This document shows positions 52,817 through 61,438 of a stretch of DNA of 64,000 nucleotides, one piece after another (positions within the stretch are counted from its first letter, which is position 1; each line of letters starts with the position of its first letter). Under the pieces are notes generated by a model, which was not told the DNA's origin, did not search any database, and worked only from the letters and a program-made list of their open reading frames with translations. The stretch is taken from NCBI GenBank assembly GCA_913775525.1, contig CAJYLH010000022.1, positions 1 through 64,000 on the forward strand, read 5' to 3'. The stretch comes from an uncultured Chryseobacterium sp. (GTDB lineage Bacteria > Bacteroidota > Bacteroidia > Flavobacteriales > Weeksellaceae). Made by a program: the position numbers and the translations under genes.

Positions 52817-53791
52817 CTAATTTAGCAGAAATTCTGCAATTACAGGATAGTGATCCGATAATTTTACAGAATGGTCTACTTTGTAACTCAGCGGGATAAT
52901 GGATTTTGAAGTGAAGATGTAATCTATTCTCAGCGGGACCTTATAATCATGGAAACTGGTAGAGCTTCCGTTTCCTGCCGTTAGGAATGCATCCTGAAGG
53001 TCTTTGCCCAGGTTAAAATACTCATAGGAATTCGGCACGGAATTAAAGTCTCCGGCCAGGATAACCGGATAGGGTGAAAGGTCCACCGCTTTCCTTATTT
53101 TCTTGATCTGCTCTTCATGGGCTTTAAAGGTCGGGGTCATATGTGAAAAAAGGGCATTGAGCTTGCTTCCTTCCTTCCCGATGCCGTCAAACTGCAGCAT
53201 GGATTTATGCAGCCTGAAGGGTTCCAGGTATACATTCACCACCCGTATAATCTTTCCGTTGATATCGATGTCTGCATAGAAAGAATTCCCTCTGGACCGG
53301 TCTTCTATGAGTTCTGCCTGCCTGATGATCCGGTGCTTGGTCTTGAGGATTACGGTAGGATATTTTACCATGTCTTTTTTAATGGCCCGGTTGGTATCTT
53401 TTTCCTGAACGAGAATGATATCTGCCTGCTGGTCCTCAATATATTTTTTAACCTTATCCCATCCGAAGAAACCGTATTTTACATTGAAGGTCAGCACTTT
53501 AATGTTACGCATCGACTTGAGGTCTTCCTTCTCGGGAGAAAAGTTGATCCAGCGCCGTATAGGGTTGTAAAACAGGAAGGTGACCGCTACAAAGGCTAAT
53601 GCAATTTTTTCTCTTTTGAAAGCCCATATCAGGGTCAGGATGATATGAAGGATGATCAGATAAGGAAACCCGAGGGACAGGAAATTCAGGTTAGAAAGGA
53701 TATTAGGCGGTATCCATGCATTCCCTAAAGTGCACAGCAATAGAATTATGACGATAATATGAATACCTAATAAGATCCGTGGCAATTTCAT
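52817..53791 (-). CDS. Membrane endonuclease/exonuclease/phosphatase (EEP) family protein, copy 2
   Basis: The 324-residue protein has about three N-terminal membrane helices, then a cytosolic or periplasmic EEP domain. The domain has 'KVLTFNVKYG' and 'ILVQEKDT' (metal-binding Glu), 'ILAGDFNSVPNSYEY' and 'SDHYPVIAEF'. Members hydrolyse phosphodiesters or phosphomonoesters; the substrate is unknown. It is a paralogue of the next gene upstream. The two genes are 58 bases apart. Confidence 0.82.
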   Translation of the reverse strand: MKLPRILLGIHIIVIILLLCTLGNAWIPPNILSNLNFLSLGFPYLIILHIILTLIWAFKREKIALAFVAVTFLFYNPIRRWINFSPEKEDLKSMRNIKVLTFNVKYGFFGWDKVKKYIEDQQADIILVQEKDTNRAIKKDMVKYPTVILKTKHRIIRQAELIEDRSRGNSFYADIDINGKIIRVVNVYLEPFRLHKSMLQFDGIGKEGSKLNALFSHMTPTFKAHEEQIKKIRKAVDLSPYPVILAGDFNSVPNSYEYFNLGKDLQDAFLTAGNGSSTSFHDYKVPLRIDYIFTSKSIIPLSYKVDHSVKLSDHYPVIAEFLLN

Positions 53792-53849
53792 AAAGCAGTA
53801 TCAATCCGCTATTTTTCAGCAAAAATCTTACCACCAGGCTCTTCCTTAA

Positions 53850-54863
53850 CTAATTTTGGGAGTTTTTAGCATTTAATCTGAAAGTAGCCAGTACCGGATC
53901 ATGATCCGATAAGTTCACGGAACGGTCCACATGATAACTGACGGCCTCTATATTTTTTGAAGTGAATATAAAATCAATACGGATCGGGAATTTATAATCA
54001 TGGAAGCTGGTTCCGCTGCCGCGCCCGGCTTCAACAAATGCATCTTTGAGATAACCGGCGATATGATAGTATTCGTAAGAATTGGGAACCGCATTGAAGT
54101 CTCCGGCTACTATCACGGGATAAGGTGAACGTTCAGCCGCTTTTCTGATGAGTTCCACCTGCTCCTGATGGATTTTAAAAGTGGATAAAAGCCTGCTCAG
54201 AACATTCTTGACTTTTACCTTGTCTTCCTGTTCGTTACCGTTAAGCTTCAGATTTTCCTTTTCAAAATAATACGACTGTAAATGCACATTGATGATACGG
54301 TATATATTTCCTTTGATCTCAATATCATTTTGCGTTGCATAAGCATTTTCCGAGTCTCCGTTCCCGGCCCCGTTTTCAATCAGCTCTTTCTGACTGATGA
54401 TCTTATACTTGGATAGGATGGAAACCATGGCATTGGCTTTCTTTTCAGGAAAGCCTTTAAAATAGCTTACATCAGAACACTCCTGTAGAAGTACAATGTC
54501 CGGATTGTTTCGACTGACAAATTGCTGAATTTCATCCTGACCATATTTTCCGCCTTTGATGTTGAAGGACATCATCTTCAGGTCCGGTGTTTTTGTACTG
54601 GCCGGCGTATAATTGACCCAGCGGATGGTGGCATTAAAAAAAATAAGGCCAAACAGAAGGAATACAATGGCTCTTTTCTTCCACAGCACAATCCACATCA
54701 ATGTCAGCAGAATATAAGCAACCATTAAGATGGGAAAACCCAGAGACAAGAGATTAAGCCAGGAAAAGGTCTTAGGCGAAATGTAATCGTTCAGCAGCAT
54801 GGCTGATAAAAGCATAAGAATCCCTACATGAACGAGCAGAATAACAAAACGGACAATCTTCAC
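53850..54863 (-). CDS. Membrane endonuclease/exonuclease/phosphatase (EEP) family protein, copy 1
   Basis: The 337-residue protein has the same layout as its neighbour: three N-terminal hydrophobic segments, then 'MMSFNIKGGKYG', 'IVLLQECSDVSYF', 'IVAGDFNAVPNSYEYY' and 'SDHDPVLATF'. The active-site Asn, Glu, Asp and His of the family are present. It lies 10 bases after the rhomboid gene stop, in a minus-strand operon. Confidence 0.82.
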   Translation of the reverse strand: MKIVRFVILLVHVGILMLLSAMLLNDYISPKTFSWLNLLSLGFPILMVAYILLTLMWIVLWKKRAIVFLLFGLIFFNATIRWVNYTPASTKTPDLKMMSFNIKGGKYGQDEIQQFVSRNNPDIVLLQECSDVSYFKGFPEKKANAMVSILSKYKIISQKELIENGAGNGDSENAYATQNDIEIKGNIYRIINVHLQSYYFEKENLKLNGNEQEDKVKVKNVLSRLLSTFKIHQEQVELIRKAAERSPYPVIVAGDFNAVPNSYEYYHIAGYLKDAFVEAGRGSGTSFHDYKFPIRIDFIFTSKNIEAVSYHVDRSVNLSDHDPVLATFRLNAKNSQN

Positions 54864-54873
54864 AAATTCTTTT

Positions 54874-55611
54874 TTAATTAAAACGATACAGGTGTTTTCT
54901 CCAGTTTCTTGCCAAAAGCCAGCCTACCAGCGCGCCTCCCACATGGGCAAAGTGAGCGATTCCGCCTACGTTTCCGGATACTCCCAGAAATACGGAAACC
55001 ACAATGATAACCGGCAGGAGAAATTTCACTTTTACCGGAACAGGAATAAACATGATCATGATCTTGGCATCAGGGTAGAGCGTTGCAAATGCAGCAATAA
55101 CGCCAAAAATAGCTCCTGATGCGCCTACCATAGGAACCCTGAGCGCCATATAAAGCTGTTGTGACAAAGCCTGCCCTTCAGGTGTTTTGGCACTGATCTG
55201 CAGGTCGCCTGAATACCCGATCGCTGCTTTAGGATAAATTTCAGAGGCATTCAGCCCTAACTGCTCCATGCCTGAAACAATCTGCTGTACCTCAATAAAA
55301 TTCCAGAGGTTAAACAGGATAAATGCGCCGATGCCGCTTGCAAAATACAGGATCAGGTACCTCTTCTCTCCCAGGCTTTGCTCCAGGATCGGTCCGAAGC
55401 TCCATAAAGTAAGCATATTGAATAAAATATGCATGATGCTTCCATGCATGAACATATGCGTAATAATCTGCCACGAATGGAAATTGGGCGAAAAAGGGTA
55501 ATAGGCAGCAAGCGTTTCATTGAGCTGCGGGAATATAAACGACGTTATCACAAACACAATAACGTTGATGATGATGATATTTCGTGTAATTGGAGGTAGC
55601 GTATTAAACAT
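54874..55611 (-). CDS. Rhomboid-family intramembrane serine protease
   Basis: The 245-residue protein has about six membrane helices. The catalytic Ser165 is in 'VGASGAIFGVIAAF', and the catalytic His223 is in 'HFAHVGGALVGWLLARNW'. 'HMFMHGSIMHILFNM' near residues 52-66 is the usual first-loop histidine pattern. Rhomboids cleave membrane helices within the bilayer; the substrate is unknown. It starts 3 bases after the mutL stop, so it is cotranscribed with mutL. Confidence 0.9.
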   Translation of the reverse strand: MFNTLPPITRNIIIINVIVFVITSFIFPQLNETLAAYYPFSPNFHSWQIITHMFMHGSIMHILFNMLTLWSFGPILEQSLGEKRYLILYFASGIGAFILFNLWNFIEVQQIVSGMEQLGLNASEIYPKAAIGYSGDLQISAKTPEGQALSQQLYMALRVPMVGASGAIFGVIAAFATLYPDAKIMIMFIPVPVKVKFLLPVIIVVSVFLGVSGNVGGIAHFAHVGGALVGWLLARNWRKHLYRFN

Positions 55612-55614
55612 TGC

Positions 55615-57393
55615 TTAAAATTTGGATTTAAAATCATTGAAGGGAACCTCGTAAAAGCATCGTTTGCCATTAGGCAGGAATTCCGGGAAACCAAGCGCCG
55701 TAAAATCCCTGATCAGCTGTTCCGCATCCTTCTTGTAAATAAAATCAAACCTGGATTTAGACTGCATTTTATTCCACTGGTTCTGGTAGAAGTGCATAAA
55801 TTCGTCTTCCGTACGGTATTCCAGTATTTCAAAAAGGTCTTCAAGGAACTTCATGACCTGGGTCTCTTTCAGGCCTTCCGGCACGGCATCGATCCTCAGT
55901 ACGCTTTCATGAGCAATTTTCATGTCAAACCCTAATTCCGGAAGGAATTTCTTGATGGATTTATATTTGTTCTTTTCAATTTCGTTCATATGGTACTCCA
56001 GGGAGAAGAGCAGGGCATGGGTATTGGGCACGCCTTTTTTGGAAGGTCTTGTGCTTTCTGCCACTACCAGCCTGTGCATCCTGCCCAGGTCCAGCATCAG
56101 GGTCCTGTCACCTTTATTGAACAGCCAGTAGCCGCTCGGGAGCCTCATCAGATCCTCGTCGAAATCCTCGTCTTCAAAAAGGTTGATCTTGGAAGGTTCC
56201 GCAGAAATATTCTGGTGGTACATCTCCGCAAGGTTGCTGATCTCCGCCTGCTTGAACTCCCGCTCCTGAAGGAAAGGATTATAATCCCGGTCAACAATGA
56301 TTTCAGGCATCTTCACCGTGCCGCTGTTCGCTTTGCTCGGGAATGATTTCTGCATGATTTCATCGATCTTCGGATCCTTTTCAAAGTCCAGGCTGGGAGC
56401 CACATTGTAGATTCCCAGGGATCTTTTTATGGTGGAACGGATCAGCGCGAAAATAAGGTGCTCATCCTCAAATTTAACTTCCGTTTTCTGGGGATGGATG
56501 TTGACATCGATTTTTTCAGGGTCAAGCTCCAGGTACAGGAAGAAGGTGGGGATATAGCCCGGCAGAAGAAGGCCGTCAAAAGCTTCCTGCACTGCTTTGT
56601 TGAAATAAGCGCTTTTAAAGTACCTTCCGTTAACGAACAGGAACTGTTCCCCCCTGGTCTTTTTGGCACCTTCCGGTTTGGCTACGAAGCCATGGAGCTG
56701 GCACCAGATGATATCTTCCTTGATTGGGATCAGCTGCGGCTGCAGTTTCCTTCCGAAAATATCCACGATCCGCTGCATCTGGCTTCCCTTTCTCAGCCTG
56801 AATACGGCTTCGTCATCATGGTACAGCGAGAACTCCAGGTTTTCGTGGGCCAGGGCTACCCGCTGGAACTCGTCAATCACATGCCTGAATTCGATATTAT
56901 TGTTTTTCAGGAACTTCCTGCGGGCAGGGACATTATAAAAAAGATTCTTAACCAGGAAGTTGGAGCCTTCGGCAGTCTGTACAGGATCCTGGAACTGGAA
57001 TACGCCGCCTTCAATGTAAATATTGGTTCCTATGGAAGCTCCCGGCTGTTTGGTCCTCAGTTCCACCTGCGATACAGCAGCAATAGAGGCCAGTGCCTCC
57101 CCTCTGAATCCTTTGGTTGATATTTTGAAAATGTCTTCCGTTCCTTTTATCTTAGAGGTGGCATGCCGCTCAAAAGCCATTCTGGCATCCGTCTCAGACA
57201 TTCCTTTGCCGTCATCAACTACCTGGATGAGGTTTTTACCCGCATCCCGCACGATCAGTTCAATCTTGGCAGCCTCTGCGTCAATCGCATTTTCCAAGAG
57301 TTCCTTCACAATAGATGCAGGCCTCTGCACGACTTCCCCTGCAGCAATCTGGTTGGCTACATGATCCGGTAAAAGCTGAATAATATCTGACAT
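55615..57393 (-). CDS. mutL: DNA mismatch repair protein MutL
   Basis: From the chosen start (MSDIIQLLP) the product is 592 residues; an ATG five codons upstream is less likely. The GHKL ATPase has 'IAAGEVVQRPASIVKELLENAIDA', the 'VDDGKGM' loop and 'RHATSKI'. In the C-terminal domain the endonuclease motif DQHAx2Ex4E is not seen: the matching place reads 'LDLGRMHRLVVAES', and the 'CPHGRP'-type motif is replaced by 'LPNGKRC'. MutL links mismatch recognition to strand repair; here the nicking activity is probably lost. It is first in an operon with rhomboid. Confidence 0.93.
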   Translation of the reverse strand: MSDIIQLLPDHVANQIAAGEVVQRPASIVKELLENAIDAEAAKIELIVRDAGKNLIQVVDDGKGMSETDARMAFERHATSKIKGTEDIFKISTKGFRGEALASIAAVSQVELRTKQPGASIGTNIYIEGGVFQFQDPVQTAEGSNFLVKNLFYNVPARRKFLKNNNIEFRHVIDEFQRVALAHENLEFSLYHDDEAVFRLRKGSQMQRIVDIFGRKLQPQLIPIKEDIIWCQLHGFVAKPEGAKKTRGEQFLFVNGRYFKSAYFNKAVQEAFDGLLLPGYIPTFFLYLELDPEKIDVNIHPQKTEVKFEDEHLIFALIRSTIKRSLGIYNVAPSLDFEKDPKIDEIMQKSFPSKANSGTVKMPEIIVDRDYNPFLQEREFKQAEISNLAEMYHQNISAEPSKINLFEDEDFDEDLMRLPSGYWLFNKGDRTLMLDLGRMHRLVVAESTRPSKKGVPNTHALLFSLEYHMNEIEKNKYKSIKKFLPELGFDMKIAHESVLRIDAVPEGLKETQVMKFLEDLFEILEYRTEDEFMHFYQNQWNKMQSKSRFDFIYKKDAEQLIRDFTALGFPEFLPNGKRCFYEVPFNDFKSKF

Positions 57394-57505
57394 AAAAACG
57401 TAAATCAACTTACAAAAATAGTCAATGAAAACGGGAATAAAAACATTCCAGCCGTGAATTAAGATTTAATTATCAACAATTAAGAACGTTTTATCAAGGT
57501 CTTGG

Positions 57506-57514
57506 TGTGGATAA
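57506..57514 (-). other. Isolated DnaA box (TGTGGATAA)
   Basis: A perfect DnaA box on the minus strand in the 200-base gap upstream of mutL. It is single and far from the others, so a chance match is likely. Confidence 0.3.
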
Positions 57515-57597
57515 AATAACAACCCCCTAATTGCAGAGAGAATTAGAGGATTGCTTCAGCTAAGTTTACACAAAATTAATACTGATATTGTTTTTTA

Positions 57598-58428
57598 TTA
57601 TTTGTCAAAGACAAGATTCCTTTTTTCTTTTTTATGAGGCTGCTCCCCATGGATCTTTTCATACAGGGATGCTACCATATTGGGTTTCTTATAAATTTTT
57701 GCATACCGGTACTGCGTATTGAAGTGCCTTAAATGGATTTTATAGGCGTCATATCCGATCACGACCAGAAGGCAGGTACTGATGATGTAAAATACCCTGA
57801 ATTCCAGATGGTAATAGGTAAGGCCGGAGAATATGGCTCCCATTACATATGAGATCATGATGCTCATCAGAAGCTTAGCTCTTGCAGTAAGCTCGGGATT
57901 GCTCCTGAACTTTTTCTGCGTAAACATGGAAAACAGAATTCCTAAGTCCGTTGTGGTTCCCGTAAGGTGGGTGGTTTTAACGGAAAAGTTGGAAATACTC
58001 GCTGTAAGCCCGTTCTGAAGCCCTGTGGCAAACAACATGAGGGCAACCAGTGCCTCGGTTTCCCCGAGCGTCTGCTGGTAATACAGCTGTCCGTATACCC
58101 CCACAAACATCAGACATATAATCTCCAGGACAATCGGCATGGCATGGGCAAAATACTTGCTCTTCCGGTTAAAGTTGATCACAATAAAATTGGACACGAA
58201 ACCTCCGAAGAAGAATAAGAAAATCCATCCTCCCACCACGGCAACCTGTGACCAGTTACCCTTGCTGATTTCCGCTGCAAAAATGGCATAATGCCCTGTT
58301 ACATTGGAAGTAAAGGAAAGGAAGATCAATAATGAGGCGATGTTGATGGTCCCTGCGGTAAAAGCAGTCAGTGTCCCCAGCCTGATATTATCTCCCAACG
58401 TTCTGCTGTTACTGTATTTTCTTAACAT
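57598..58428 (-). CDS. YoaK-type DUF1275 membrane protein
   Basis: The 276-residue protein has about six hydrophobic segments, with the DUF1275 pattern 'GTLTAFTAGTINIASLLIF' and 'TSNVTGHYAIFAAEISKG' near the start and 'GLQNGLTASISNFSVKTTHLTGTTTDLG' in the middle. The family function is unknown. Its start lies 38 bases downstream of the stress-like gene stop, so the two may be cotranscribed. Confidence 0.82.
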   Translation of the reverse strand: MLRKYSNSRTLGDNIRLGTLTAFTAGTINIASLLIFLSFTSNVTGHYAIFAAEISKGNWSQVAVVGGWIFLFFFGGFVSNFIVINFNRKSKYFAHAMPIVLEIICLMFVGVYGQLYYQQTLGETEALVALMLFATGLQNGLTASISNFSVKTTHLTGTTTDLGILFSMFTQKKFRSNPELTARAKLLMSIMISYVMGAIFSGLTYYHLEFRVFYIISTCLLVVIGYDAYKIHLRHFNTQYRYAKIYKKPNMVASLYEKIHGEQPHKKEKRNLVFDK

Positions 58429-58466
58429 GTTCTAATTTTTTTAAAGTGTTTTTCTGATCTGAATGG

Positions 58467-58961
58467 TCAAACCTCTACAAAGATCTCTGCGAGTTTTCCT
58501 CTTTCAGGAAGCTTCTCGCGGATATCCAGCGAAATCTCGCGAGACTGCAGGTCTGTGTTTTTCCTGATGTAAGGGATGATGTCAAACATGCCTTTGTCTC
58601 TGCTTCTGACTGACGTGGAAAAATAAGCTTCTTCAACAGCATTCGATTTGACGTACTGGTTAAAGGTACGCTGGAAGCTTCCTGTAAAAATATCACAGGT
58701 AATTTTGCTGATCAGGTGAGGATACTTGTTCCTGATGATGCTGTAGGCTTCACAGAATTCCTTAGGCCTGATTTTATTGAAGATGCTGCCTTTCGTGTTG
58801 AACAGAAGATCCCTGATGGAATCCCCGGTATCATAACCCGAAACCAAAAGAACATGGTATTGATTGGAATCTCCCGATTCATCTTTCTCTTTGAGAACTT
58901 TTTTCAAAATATTCAGCGACTCCAAGGAGTAGTCTGTGGCAATTAAAATGGTCCTGTTCAT
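58467..58961 (-). CDS. Universal-stress-protein-like protein
   Basis: The 164-residue protein starts 'TILIATDYSLESLNILKKVL', which is the first strand and Asp of the UspA fold, and it continues with alternating strands and helices. The nucleotide-binding G-x2-G-x9-G-(S/T) loop is not clear, so ATP binding is doubtful. Role unknown. It is the first gene of a minus-strand pair with the DUF1275 gene. Confidence 0.6.
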   Translation of the reverse strand: MNRTILIATDYSLESLNILKKVLKEKDESGDSNQYHVLLVSGYDTGDSIRDLLFNTKGSIFNKIRPKEFCEAYSIIRNKYPHLISKITCDIFTGSFQRTFNQYVKSNAVEEAYFSTSVRSRDKGMFDIIPYIRKNTDLQSREISLDIREKLPERGKLAEIFVEV

Positions 58962-59116
58962 ATCTTAAGGTTTTGCGTTATCTTAATTTTTGATACTACA
59001 AAACTAAAGCGACCGTATTAGAAGAGCTTTGGAATGAAATTAAAATGTGATTAAGGAGATTAAAATGAGATTAGAAAACAGGCAAATGGGCCAATCTGCG
59101 AACTTGAAAGCCCTAT

Positions 59117-60523
59117 TTACATGTCCTGGTTCTGTATGCTGTAGAAATTGGGGAAGCGCATCTGCACAGTAGTTCCGTGATTCTCATGTGAGGTCACGAC
59201 CAGTTCACCGTGATGCATCCGTACGATATTCCTGGCCAGCGGAAGGCCGATCCCGTATCCTTCATAGTTATCCGTATTTGAAGCCCTGAAAAACGGATCG
59301 TATATCTTGTTCATTTCCTGCTGCGGAATCCCGATTCCATTGTCTTTCACAATCAGGTACACATCATTGTCTGTGGCGCCCAAAGCGACTTTAACCTGCT
59401 GGAAATCAGAATATTTACATCCGTTGCTGATGATGTTGGCAACGGCAAGATGCAGCAGTTGCTCATTGCCCTGTACCTTAAGTTTTTTGGGATTATCCGG
59501 CAGCATGCTGATGTCAAGAAAGATATTGTTGCGGGCATCGATTTTCCTCAGGGTTTCGATTACGTCCCAAAGCAGCTGGTCCATCCGCACTTTATCCATC
59601 TTCTGGATTTTTCCGTCGAAACCGGTCTGGGCAATCATCAGCAGGGCCTTGATCTTCCGGTCCAGCTTTTCCGCTTCATCCAGGATAATACCGAGGGTTT
59701 CGCGGTATTCGCCGGCTGTCCTCGTGATGGAAAGGGCTACATCGGCTTCTCCCATGATGGAGGTAAGCGGGGTCCTCAATTCATGCGAAACATTGCCAAT
59801 GAGGTGGTTCTGGGTTTCAAAGGACGTTTCAATACGGTTCAGCATATCGTTGAACGTATCTACCAGCTCATTCAGTTCTTTGTTATCCGGCTGAGGTTCA
59901 AGCCTGAGGTGCAGGTTCTCTGAACTGATTTCCTTTACTTTGCCGGTAATTTTCAGAATAGGCTTGAATAAAGTCTTGGACAGGTAGAAAGAAAAGATCA
60001 TGCTGAAAAACAGCGACAGTACGATACAGGTGATCAGGGTCCTCTTTAAAAAACCAAGGTAATAGACGACATAATGGTTTTTGGCTGAGGCAATGGCGAT
60101 ATAGTCCTTGCTGCCGTACCTGAATGTCTGCCCGATATAGTAGAACTCCTGGTCGTTGTAATTGGCTTCCCCCTGTTTGACGATATTTTTGAAAAAAGAG
60201 GAGGGGATATGCACCTCCTGCGATATTGTTCTGAAATTGGAATCTGAAGGAACTGCAAAGACATAGTCGCGTTCCATGGGAAGCTCCTCATCATTCAGCC
60301 GGTTCAGGATATGGTTTTCCGGCAGGTCCAGGTGTTCCTTGCCTTTTTCAATCTGAATGATGGTTGCCGTGCGGATCTTCAGGAGTTCATAAAACCGCTG
60401 GTGGGAGAAGTTGACAATAGAAAAGTAAACCAGGCCGCTGAACAGCAGGATGATTGCGGTAAAAACCATCATGAGGAGCACCATGGTTTTGGTTTGATTG
60501 GTTATTACTTTTTTATTGAACAT
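59117..60523 (-). CDS. Sensor histidine kinase of a two-component system
   Basis: The 468-residue protein has two membrane helices (about 14-36 and 161-183) around a periplasmic sensor of about 120 residues, and a HAMP segment. The dimerisation helix has His247 in 'NVSHELRTPLTSIMG', and the ATPase domain has 'NIISNGCKYS', 'VKDNGIGIP' and 'GYGIGLPLARNIV'. It phosphorylates the response regulator encoded 3 bases upstream. The signal is unknown. Confidence 0.92.
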   Translation of the reverse strand: MFNKKVITNQTKTMVLLMMVFTAIILLFSGLVYFSIVNFSHQRFYELLKIRTATIIQIEKGKEHLDLPENHILNRLNDEELPMERDYVFAVPSDSNFRTISQEVHIPSSFFKNIVKQGEANYNDQEFYYIGQTFRYGSKDYIAIASAKNHYVVYYLGFLKRTLITCIVLSLFFSMIFSFYLSKTLFKPILKITGKVKEISSENLHLRLEPQPDNKELNELVDTFNDMLNRIETSFETQNHLIGNVSHELRTPLTSIMGEADVALSITRTAGEYRETLGIILDEAEKLDRKIKALLMIAQTGFDGKIQKMDKVRMDQLLWDVIETLRKIDARNNIFLDISMLPDNPKKLKVQGNEQLLHLAVANIISNGCKYSDFQQVKVALGATDNDVYLIVKDNGIGIPQQEMNKIYDPFFRASNTDNYEGYGIGLPLARNIVRMHHGELVVTSHENHGTTVQMRFPNFYSIQNQDM

Positions 60524-60526
60524 TCT

Positions 60527-61237
60527 CTATGGTTTTTTTAAGACATATCCCATTCCGATTACGGTATGGATCAGCTTCTGGTCCTCCTGGTAATCCAGCT
60601 TTTTTCTCAGGTAATTAACGTAAACATCTACTACATTGGTTCCCAGTTCATAATTAACACCCCAGACGGCCTCTAAAATTTCAGCGCGCGAGATGACCTT
60701 TTCAGGATTATTGACAAAATATAACAGAAGCTTATATTCAGTAGAGGTCAGCGAAATTTCTTCCCCGCCCCGTGTGACTGTTTTGGTATAATCATTCACC
60801 ATAAGGTCTGAAAACCGGAATATATATTCCTGATCTGTCTCCGGCTCGGCTGTTTCCTGAACACCGCTATGGGCATTGCTTCTTCTCAGCAGCGATTTTA
60901 CACGGGCGACCAGCTCAATGAACTTAAAAGGCTTCACAAGATAATCATCACCTCCGCATTCCAGTCCCAGTACAATGTTTTCAGAGGTTCCCAGAGCGGT
61001 TAAAAACAGGATCGGAACATGCTGGTTGGTTTTCCTGATCTCCTTGCATACATCCAGTCCGTTCATCTCCGGCAGCATGATATCCAGGATCACCAGATCG
61101 AAATCATTGGACTGGACCAGCTGTACTCCTGTTTTTCCGTCAAAAGCAACGGAAATTTCATAACCGTTCTCCTGCAGTCCTTTCTTGATGAAAGAGACTA
61201 CGCTGGTTTCGTCTTCAATAAGGATGATTTTTTTCAT
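60527..61237 (-). CDS. OmpR/PhoB-family response regulator
   Basis: The 236-residue protein has a receiver domain with the acidic pair (Glu8, Asp9), the phosphorylated Asp52, Thr80 and Lys102. A winged-helix DNA-binding domain follows ('LTSTEYKLLLYFVNNPEKVISRAEIL' and 'VVDVYVNYLRKKL'). It pairs with the kinase gene just downstream. A CAAAAATA box (plus strand 61257-61264), a TAnnTTTG -7 on the minus strand, lies 20 bases before the start. Confidence 0.93.
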   Translation of the reverse strand: MKKIILIEDETSVVSFIKKGLQENGYEISVAFDGKTGVQLVQSNDFDLVILDIMLPEMNGLDVCKEIRKTNQHVPILFLTALGTSENIVLGLECGGDDYLVKPFKFIELVARVKSLLRRSNAHSGVQETAEPETDQEYIFRFSDLMVNDYTKTVTRGGEEISLTSTEYKLLLYFVNNPEKVISRAEILEAVWGVNYELGTNVVDVYVNYLRKKLDYQEDQKLIHTVIGMGYVLKKP

Positions 61238-61438
61238 TGAGGTATTGGGAATAACACAAAAATAGGAAATAAATCTGACTAGCAGCTACAGGCGATCAGT
61301 TCTATACTTGCCATGGCAGCCGTTCCATACAGTAACTACAGTAAACAGGATATCAACACAGGTTTACCGGATATGAATTCGTTTGTGCCGGTTTATTCTT
61401 AAATGAGTAATCTTGTTATACTCCGAAGTGGAAACAAA

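Noticed and set aside
57506..57514. DnaA box upstream of mutL as a second origin
   Set aside because: It is a single box with no supporting cluster, about 40 kb from the parS sites.
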